Source of the DNA: Phyllosticta citriasiana
Taxonomy: Eukaryota > Ascomycota > Dothideomycetes > Botryosphaeriales > Phyllostictaceae
Assembly (NCBI GenBank): GCA_038021145.1
Contig: JBBPHT010000008.1
Coordinates: forward strand, 62,001 to 126,000
Direction: 5' to 3'
DNA: 64,000 nucleotides
Below the pieces are notes generated by a model. The model worked only from the letters and a program-made list of their open reading frames with translations. It searched no databases and was not told where the DNA came from. A program made the translations under genes and the position numbers. Below, piece after piece: positions 55,937-64,000 of the stretch; within the stretch, counting starts at the first letter, position 1; the number at the start of each line of letters is the position of its first letter.

Positions 55937-58900
55937 TCATGAAAATGCAAATGCCTTTGGGTTCTCGTCGTGATCCTCCTCCCACTACCATGCATTAGCC
56001 ATTTTCCATCTCACTGATTCACGGAAAGCTTACCTCGACGAATCCCGTAACGTGAATCAACACGCACAAATTATCCACCAACTCATCCAACTGCGCCTGC
56101 ATGGCCTCGGCCTCCTTGCCCTTGGCCATACCGCCGTACCCGCCGACGCCAGCATGCCGCTTGAAGATGCTGACGATCGACGGTCGATTCTCGACGATGA
56201 ACAGCCGGCCCGTCTCGCGGCAGGCTTCGTTTTGCGGGCCACGAGTTATGAGGACGCTGTTGACGACACGGAGCACCGAGAGCATGAGGTCGAAGAATTT
56301 CGAGAGGGCGTTGGCGTTGTCGATTTCTGTTGATTTTTTGGTTGCGTTAGCCGTGTTTTGTTGTTGCTGGGACTTCAGACGCATCGATGCCGGATGCTTG
56401 CTAGAGAAATCCGTACCAAATCCAAAGTCTGGGTCTGTGCTGAATATTTTCGACTCGCGGACCGAGTTGAAGAGGCCAGCGTTGAAGATGTGGGCGGCGC
56501 CTAGTCTGGTCTGCGAGATACGGAGGAGGACGGAGAGACAGGCGTCAATGAAGGAGAGGAGGAGGGGGATGTCTGGAAAATGTTAGCTCTGAAGGGGAGA
56601 GCGGAGAGGAACTACACTACCTGCGGATTTGGCAGTTTGGATTTCGTTGGGGATGACCTTGATGCTGTCGACAAGCACGTCCACAAAGTTGAGGCGAACA
56701 AGCGAGTCGAGAATATACCTCGAGTCTTCGCGCGTTGCCAGCGATACCAGAGACTCCAGGAACAGGAGCGCAGAGACTCTGCTCGTACCCTGTCCAGCAT
56801 ATGCATCGTCACAGACGACGTTAATCAACTTGTTGCCAGCAGACTTGACAACCCGCATAGTGTGACCATTCAGAGTAGCCAATTTGGGTCCGGTGGGCGT
56901 CAAGGCCTTGGATGTAGCCATGGATGCTGCGAGAGAGCCACTAAAAGAACGATCCAAAGCCCCGTTGGGCGCGGTCGTGGTCTTCTCCGTGGCCGTACCC
57001 CGAATATATCGGTAGCAAATCTGGTAGCAAATTTCCCGCAACTCAGGACTTGAGACTGAGCAGTAGATTCCGTCAAGAGCAACGCGGAAGAGCTGCAAAA
57101 GCCTGTCCTTGGTCATGTCTCCAGCCTTTGATTTGACCTGCATGTCTGCGGACTGGAAATCGACATTCGTCAAAAGCGCTCTTGCCAAGCCCGCGAGCTC
57201 AGTAGCTGTCGGCACGTCCTCATTGTAAGCCTTCTCTAACTTGGGCAGGATGACCTGCAGCGCTTGAAGAATGAACGACGATTTGGTTGTTTCGTCAAAC
57301 TCGCACTTCTCGACCAAAACGACCATGAGCTGGACCCAAGCCCTGAGGACATCTCTTTTGGCGAACGCAATGCTACGCCGCTGATTCATGCCAGTGAAAT
57401 ACAATTGAAGCGTCTCCACTTCGTTCAAAAGTTGTTGCTCTTCAGCCGGAACGGAAAGTCTTCCGGAACGACGCAAGTGGGTAGACTGAAGTGTGATGAG
57501 CTCTTGCACACTCTTCATGTCGTATTCGGGGTCGACTGTCGCTGACAAAATCCCTTTGGTGGGCTTCAGGTTGCCATTGTCTTTTTGACACGGCTTGAAA
57601 TCGAGGTTTCCAAGGAGTGCAACAACAGGGTAGCCAAAGTCATCGGCAACTTCGAGTTCCATAAAGTCAAACAGATCAAAAACATTGGGGTTCTGAATCT
57701 GGGTGCCGTCTGACATGACCGTCACACCCAGTAGCGTCGATTGCATGCGCGCCCTCGACGTAGGGAGATCGCCGACCAGGCGCAACTCCCGTGCTGTGTA
57801 TTCGTAGAACGCCGTCCTTTGCCGGAAGGACGTTTCCAGAGCTACTGCGAACTCGCCAAAGACGAAGTCGGGATCGGAAATGGTCGTGCCGGCAAACAGG
57901 GTGTTGCCGTCGACCAAGTGTTGGCCGAGCATTTGGTTGGTAAAGAAGTCGCTTGCTCGAAGCTCAGCCATAACGAATCCGGATGACAGAGGCGATCTCC
58001 ATAGCTTCATGAGAATTTCGATGCATTTTTGCTTGATCGTACTCGACCATGGCACGAATGACTCGTCAATCATTTCGGGGTACTCAACAGACAGGCGCAA
58101 AATCGCGTGGAACAGAGCATTGCCACTTGCAAAAAGCCCGTCCTCAGCAACATCAAGAGAGCTGCTCCCGCAATCGAAGCCCAGCAAGAGATGAGCGACA
58201 GTCGGGCGGTTGGGAAGAGCCTTGAGGCATTCGTTCAAAAAGTCGAGAATGCCGTTTTTGATGATGTATCCGGGCGCAATGGGACCAACTTCGAACTCTC
58301 GAATGTCCAGCTGCATTTCGGCAATGAGGGCTTTGGCAATGCGTTCAGAGTCTCCGTCCTTCTCCATAATGCCAATCATCTTGCTGCGGTCTGAGCGAGA
58401 CCCAAATCCTGCAGTAGGAGAGACGACTAATTTGGGCGATGAAGAGAGCTCCCGAAGGAGATCGAGCGAAAGGATTGTCAAATCTTGATGCCCGGTGCCG
58501 CAGTAAAGACCGAGGTCGACGATGATGCTGAGATGATTCAAGATGGCGTCGTCAAAAGACGTCAAAGCCGTATTGGCAACGCGCCTTTGATTCGAGGTTT
58601 GCGACTTCTCTCGCCTCACTATGCTGAGATATGTGCTCTGGAGTTTCATGATCTGATCCAAGACCTGAACGGCTTTCACCACAGACATGAGGAGCGGCGA
58701 GTCTGCAGTCGCGTCATTGACCTTGACCGGATCCTGATGTGCTGCGGCAAAGAGGCAGTCAATGACGCTGTCGTTGAAGAGCCACTCCATAACCCTAGCA
58801 AAGGGATGCAGCTGGACATAGACACTCAAAGTCGAAGAGTTTATCGCTTCGTCCACGGAAATGTTGGACTTGGTGGCGAATACTACCAAGTCTTCGTTGA

Positions 58901-61307
58901 AAGTGGAGAGGCAAATGGAGATGAAATTCAAGCAGTGCCATCGCAGGACGTGCAACTGTAAAGGATCCTCAATCCTCTTGCACATGACGCCAAATACTCG
59001 CTCCAATGCAAAGTCGACGTATTTGTCGATGCCAGGTCTTCGATAAGCCGAGCCAAGCGTCTCGGGGAATGGCAATGTTCCGGTCAGACTTGCTTCCTCG
59101 GAGTAAGGGGATATCAGAGCAGTGAGGAGATTCAGGAAAGCAGTCGCTTCATCATAGTCACTGTTGACGGTTTCGAAGAAGATTCGTTGTGGAGTCTCGG
59201 GCTGGAGGGTCCTGGGGGCTATGCCAGAGGGTATGGCGCCGTAGACAATCCAGTGGTCCAGACTGCTCCAAAGAGCATCGCCGACTTGTGGGGTCTTGCC
59301 AGAGAGAAGCGAGCTCAGGACGCTGAAGATGCAGGCTCTCAAGCGGCGACTTTCCGTTGACAACCGGTTGTCCACCGAAATGGTGGTGAAAAGTTGAAGA
59401 AGAGTATCCACTACGTTGACGGTTGCCTGGGTCAGTATCCAGCTGCGGGCTTCTGAGCTCTCCCTGAACAGATGCGCCAGTAGGCGCATGTGGCACTCGA
59501 GCATCATTGCCGTCTCTGGTTCCACGAGGTGGTCGTCGGTGTTCAACGCCGGTTGCTTGTAGCCGCTCCCAGTCAGGGCAGCAGACTTGTCCTTGAGACT
59601 CGTCGCATAGTAGCTCAACTCGCTCAGGATGTGCTGGTAGCTCAGCGAGCTTGTCCGCCGAAGTTTGCCTGATGCTACAGCACCTTCCTCCTGCAGAAAT
59701 CTATGCGCGGCTGTTGCGCATTCCTCGCCTTCAGATAGAGACCTCAGCATCTCACAAAACGCTGCTGTCCGAGGCGTGGTTTGGCGTTTGGCTGCCCACT
59801 GCAGAAACCCATACAGGTTTCCTTCCGTGTCTGACCAAAAGTTTTGCGCGGCATCTGGGCTCTCCGCAAAGGCGTAGGAAACGATGAGAAGAAAGCGTTC
59901 CAAATGCAATTCTTGCTCCATATGGCCCGGCTGGAAACGAGAGTGGATAAGCCGTCGCTTGTCGTCTTCTTCCACTTTGAGCTTGCGCAGAGGATCTGGC
60001 ATGTTTGTGATGAAGGCATCGATAAACAGCTGCATCTGCTCCGCATACAGCGATCGAAAGTAATCCAGAATTGATATCGAGTCTGATGGCAGTGATGGCG
60101 CTTCCTGAAGGAGGAAGGATAGAAGCCGTGCTTTGGCTGGGTCATACCACCTGTTGGGCTTCACATCTTGGCTGGTAGCCAGCATAAAGTGAAAAGCCCC
60201 ATCCTTCAAAGCGTCTAAGAAAAGCTGGGATCTTTGTTCCGCCTCCGCCTCAATATTGATCCCCGTTGGGAGTGGCCCCGGATCGATGTAACGTCCGCTG
60301 TATTCTGCCAGCCACCAGACCATGACGGCGGCGTGAAAATTTCGCAAACCCCATCCAGGAGCGTCCTTGCCTGCGACTATCGTGCCGTGCACCCTGATTG
60401 CATCGTCGATTGAGGCAGAACCTTCTGCCGAGAACAGCTGGTGGATGGCAGCGGTCGTGATGGGAACATAGTGGACGACAATGAGGTCATGCTTGTTCAA
60501 AGACTTGAGTGTATCCAGTAATACCCGGAAATTGTCGACACTGATGAAGCCAGCCTTAGCGAGCAGCGTACAGATGGCCGACAGGGACTGGTGTTGGGAT
60601 GTCAGGCTTTTTCGCTGGTACTCCAACATCTCCATCTCTTCCGATGTTGTTGCCTTTCCGACGACGGATCCAGCGAGTATGCTTTCTCCAACGCCCTGGA
60701 GCCACTTCTCAATCTCGCCCATGCTCGCCAAGCACTTTTGCCAGTATGCGTGCCCGTTTTGCAACCGACCGGTTTCCTCCACTCCGAGAACAAGGCGCAT
60801 GTAGACTCCATAACGAATTTGATCGACGCAGTCAGGATCGGCAGCAGATTTCAGCAACAGGCGCCAGCTTTCGAGAAGGAATTGGCGGCGCTCGTGGAAT
60901 CTGATGACGGACGCGGCGAACAGGGATCGGTCAAGGCCGACGATGTCTTGCTGGGCGGCGTAGCAGATTCTGGCCGACTCAATCTCGTCAAGGTCCAAGG
61001 CGTCCGCAACCCGTATCGTCGTCTGCTTGAATTCGTCATTGATCTCGTACTCGTCCTCGTCAACCTTGAGGGTGTCTGCAAAGAGTCAGCAGCGGCAGCG
61101 CAAGGCCATTGAGGTGGACCGACTGGCTTTTAGAGCTTCGCGGCTCCTGTCGTTTTTCCGGGGCTTGTCCAAAAGCCGCTTGAACTCGTCGATGCGCGAT
61201 TCCAGCTCCGCCCAGAGTCGGTCAATGTTTCCCAGGCGCAACTCGGACAGAGCGACCAGGTCACGGTGGAGGCCCTGCAGGATACCGAAACCGTCGTTGT
61301 CAGCCAT
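55937..61307 (-). CDS. NUP192: Nucleoporin Nup192 (Nup205/Nup188 family), inner ring
   Basis: Five exons, 61307-61124, 61075-56621, 56572-56417, 56326-56034 and 55984-55937, give 1711 residues, normal for Nup192. It is a large alpha-helical scaffold of the nuclear-pore inner ring that binds Nic96, Nup53 and Nup145N. Landmarks are REALKANTLKVDEDEYEINDEFKQTT at the first junction, FHAAVMVWWLAEYSGRY, the long helical repeat region, and the C-terminal SKFFDLMLSVLRVVNSVLITRGPQN, FKRHAGVG and LVDNLCVLIHVTGFVE. Introns are 48, 48, 90 and 49 bp. The third intron is called because removal gives DPDFGFEIDNANALSKFF, which matches the family better than the retained reading. The last exon (WEEDHDENPKAFAFS) is less certain. 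Head-to-head with TEL1. Confidence 0.9.
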
Positions 61308-61616
61308 GACAGCAAGCTCCACCGCAATGCTGCGTGGCGTGGGGTTTCGGGGAGGAGCTGGTGGAGCTTTGTTTGGATGGAGTAGCTTCACTGACGGCCA
61401 CCAGAAAACGACGCGCCGAGCCGCCGACGCTTGACGCGCACAGATACTCCGCATCACCTCCGAGACTCAACACCATCGCGCCCTCCTACCGCGTCGCGAC
61501 TGCAGCGCCATTTCGCAGCGACACGCCTCGTCTGCCTGTCATGAGCCAGATTGTGTGTGACTGCGCGTCTTGAGGTGCTCCAACTTGGCGCTTGGATTTC
61601 ACCAACGCCCTCCAGC
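61308..61616. promoter_or_regulatory. Shared 309-bp intergenic region, NUP192/TEL1
   Basis: Divergent starts at 61307 and 61617. Contains several GACGCG strings (near-MCB) at about 61409-61440; no exact ACGCGT and no TATA box. Confidence 0.6.
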
Positions 61617-64000
61617 ATGGCAGCACGAACCCTGCAAGATGTTCTTGGTATTTGTTGGAGCGCAACTCCTCTCCGGCTTCACTGACCGCGTCTTTACAGA
61701 GGCGATCAAGGCAGACACCAGGGAAAAAGAGCGGGACAAGAGCGAGCAAGAGTTCAAAGAAACCCTGCAGCAGCTCACCCTTAAATCGGGTGGTCTTGCC
61801 AACGTCACATGCAGGAAAATCTTCATCGCCCTGACCGAGCTAATTGAAGAAGAACGGAGGCTATTTTCAACGTCAAAAGCTGCAGACACTGCCAACTCCA
61901 ACAAAGGAAAGGCCAGGCGGAGACTGCTCACATGGAGTCGACTCGTAAGGCTTGTCGTAGCAGCTGGGATTCCGCAGATGCGCGCGAACACGTTGAATAT
62001 GGTTGTCACTCACGTCATTCAATTGCTCACGACTCCTGCCAAGGATTTCTTTGGACCCGTCGCCCCTGGCTACGTCAAGTGCCTGCGCCTTGTCCTGGAT
62101 TTTTCGCCTCATGTCGAGCATTTGGAACCGACGTTGTGGAACACGCTCGCAGAGTTTTGTATCGAAGGCATCTCCGACTACTCGTCACAGTCGCAGTACT
62201 CCAACGGACACAACCATGGGAATCGTGCTTCCAGGTCCGGCACTCCAAGGGCAGGCACGCCCATGCAGCCTGAATCCACGGCAAGGTCCGATCTGGTCAT
62301 TGGTAGCCAGCGACAGGCTGCAGACACCTACGGTATAGCCGATGATCTAGTAGCAAGTCTGAAGAATCTCGTTTCGGCTACCAACGCCGCACCTGCTGAA
62401 TTCGCGGGACCCATCTTGACCACGCTGATAGATTGGCTCGCGACTAAAAGAAGCATGAGCCAACCCCAAGTCGATGCCTTTGCGGCAATTAATGCTGTCA
62501 TTTTGAGGGTTCACCTGGAATCTGTCACCTTGGTCCAGCAAGCAATACCAAGGCTCATTCCATTGGTGAGGAAACTCTGGTCTACCAAACTTTCTGCCCT
62601 CAAGGACGAAATGCTGGTGACTCTGCTGTATAGCAAAGCACACGTTACATACCTGCTACAATCGCCGAATACCCAGTCGATGGATGTACGATCAGATCTT
62701 ACAGGCCTAGTAGAAGCCATGAACAATGACTCTATTAAACGCGGAGAGCGTGAACAGCTGCAGATCGACGATCTTCGCCTGCGCTGCGAAAAGGATTGGC
62801 CTCGAGAGCATACGCCATTCATTCTCCCAGTGTTTCGACTCAAGCAGGGAAGTGCTCGTTCCGAGCAGAATTGGGCCAAGCTCTATTTCACTGCATATTT
62901 TTCAAACGTCCTCGACGAAAGTCGTCCAAAACGAGCAGAGTCTAACGTGAATGAGGCCAAGAGACCGCGAGCCCTGGAGCATTTTGAAGACTGTTCTCGA
63001 GGGATCTCAAACCCACAGCAGCCAAAGAGGCTCCATTTTCTTCAATTGGCTTCCTTCATGGTTCAACAGGTAGGCCACAACACTGAGGCCATTCGAGTGA
63101 TGCTCGAACGGTTGATTGCCCATATATCTGACGCCAGCGCGACGATAAGTAGTTGGGCAATGCTTGTAGCTGCTGCGTAAGTTACTGTCTCATCAAGATA
63201 AATGTCTCCGCTGACATAAATTTTTAGGTGTGCCGTACAATCCGTTTCAGCAACCCCGGATTTCAAGCCCCTTTGGGCTGTTGTGTGGCAACTTTCTTCA
63301 AGAAATCTTGGCTTGGAGTCCTCATCGCGGGCCGCCGCGCACGTAATGGACGTGATCTTACGCCTGGGTCTGATCGACTCGCCAGTGGTTCTGGAGACTG
63401 TTGACGCGATCATCTCATCTGTCGAGCTCAATGGACCTGCCGCTTTCAATGAGGCAGCCGTCTCCCTCTGGATTAGCATTGTTGACGTCAGAGGTGCAGA
63501 AAGCCCACATAGCTTGGACACGGTACTTGAACGAATGCTTCGCTGGTTTTCGTCCAAATGGAACCCTTGTAAGTTTTCAACCTCGGTCTTGGTCTGCCAG
63601 CTTATACTTTATAGTCCAATCCATTGGGCGATTTCACTCATCTCAAAATTACGACGCATGGGATATCATTCGACTTCTCTGCAGCACCACAGACTTCCCA
63701 GTGCCACCGCACGATCAACGTTCCTTCTCGAATCTTGGACTTGTCGCAATATCGGCTTTACGGACCAACCAATGTCCTGAATTGGTCGACTATTTGGTGC
63801 TTCTGTCTAAGACAGAAGACTTCGCCGTTGAACCGAGACAAATCACCGTATCAGCACACCAACGTCGATCTGCCAACAACGAGAAAATCATGCTGGATTT
63901 TTGCGTCTCCAATATAGAACAGGCATTGCAGTACCTCGAGGGCCATCGAACTAGCCGTGCATCGACCTTGAGCCATGAGATGCTCCATTCCATCACAGTT
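61617..64000 (+). CDS. TEL1: Serine/threonine protein kinase Tel1 (ATM), 5' part, runs off the window
   Basis: Exons 61617-61647, 61700-63176, 63228-63568 and 63615 to the edge give the first 745 residues; introns are 52, 51 and 46 bp. Tel1 is the ATM-type PI3K-like kinase of DNA double-strand-break signalling and telomere length control. The N terminus MAARTLQDVLEAIKADTREKE, followed by RDKSEQEF, resembles the TAN motif that opens Tel1/ATM proteins. HEAT-like helices follow, with YVKCLRLVLDFSPHVEHL, and later FTAYFSN and LHFLQLASFMVQQ, MLRWFSSKWNP and NYDAWDIIRLLCS. The kinase domain lies beyond the window. The start at 61617 is chosen because exon 1 splices directly to the TAN-like segment; the longer open frame from 61570 reads through the intron. 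Confidence 0.82.

Noticed and set aside
61570..61699. TEL1 start at 61570 with the frame read straight through
   Set aside because: Reading through would place a hydrophobic intron translation before the TAN-like motif; the 31-nt first exon from 61617 with a 52-bp GT-AG intron gives a family-like N terminus.
1..64000. Biosynthetic gene cluster, heterokaryon-incompatibility locus, CRISPR or bacterial-type defence island
   Set aside because: No polyketide synthase, NRPS, P450, NLR/HET domain or CRISPR-like array was seen; the recognised genes are housekeeping.

Overview
The window is nuclear DNA of a filamentous ascomycete (Pezizomycotina). Spliced genes with 44-90 bp introns (a few longer), GTRNGT-type donors and CTRAC-type branch points, Pezizomycotina versions of NUP192, POT1, TEL1, ASE1 and PHS1, and an AT-rich block with the signature of repeat-induced point mutation (RIP) all point there. 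Gene style suggests a sordariomycete, perhaps Hypocreales; that is inference only. All gene identities come from reading translated sequence and recalled family motifs; no database was searched.

Layout. 1-1.4 kb is a RIP-saturated remnant of a Ty3/gypsy-type retrotransposon, with two minisatellites. 2.8-9.2 kb carries a fungal transmembrane protein of unknown function, then the tRNA-thiolation gene NCS2/CTU2 head-to-head with the Golgi-type seven-transmembrane gene PTM1. 10.5-12.3 kb holds an unusual Ser/Thr/His-rich protein with a CHxxH metal-ligand-like array, followed by a 4.4 kb stretch without a recognisable gene. 16.7-25.1 kb has an alpha-arrestin (Ldb19/ART1 type), the splicing E3 ligase PRP19, a SUMO-interaction-motif/RING-like protein and the fatty-acid elongation dehydratase PHS1. 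25-34 kb is microsatellite-rich with one gene of unknown function. 34.1-64 kb is dense: ASE1/MAP65, importin alpha, POT1, an NmrA-like reductase, ALB1, UBP1, a METTL13-like methyltransferase, a Gfo/Idh/MocA oxidoreductase, GCV3, mitochondrial ribosomal protein bS6m, NUP192 and the 5' part of TEL1, which runs off the right edge.

The recognised genes are mostly housekeeping: splicing, nuclear transport, telomere maintenance, ribosome biogenesis, lipid elongation and mitochondrial function. There is no biosynthetic or defence cluster. The clearest organisational feature is five head-to-head gene pairs with only 276-349 bp between the two start codons (NCS2/PTM1, importin alpha/POT1, ALB1/UBP1, GCV3/bS6m, NUP192/TEL1), which are candidate bidirectional promoters. 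The most novel-looking items are the CHxxH-array protein at 10.5-12.3 kb, the near-total loss of CA/TG dinucleotides in the first 1.4 kb, and two decayed tandem-repeat fields, each beside a long homopolymer tract. I saw no rRNA, tRNA or CRISPR by eye.
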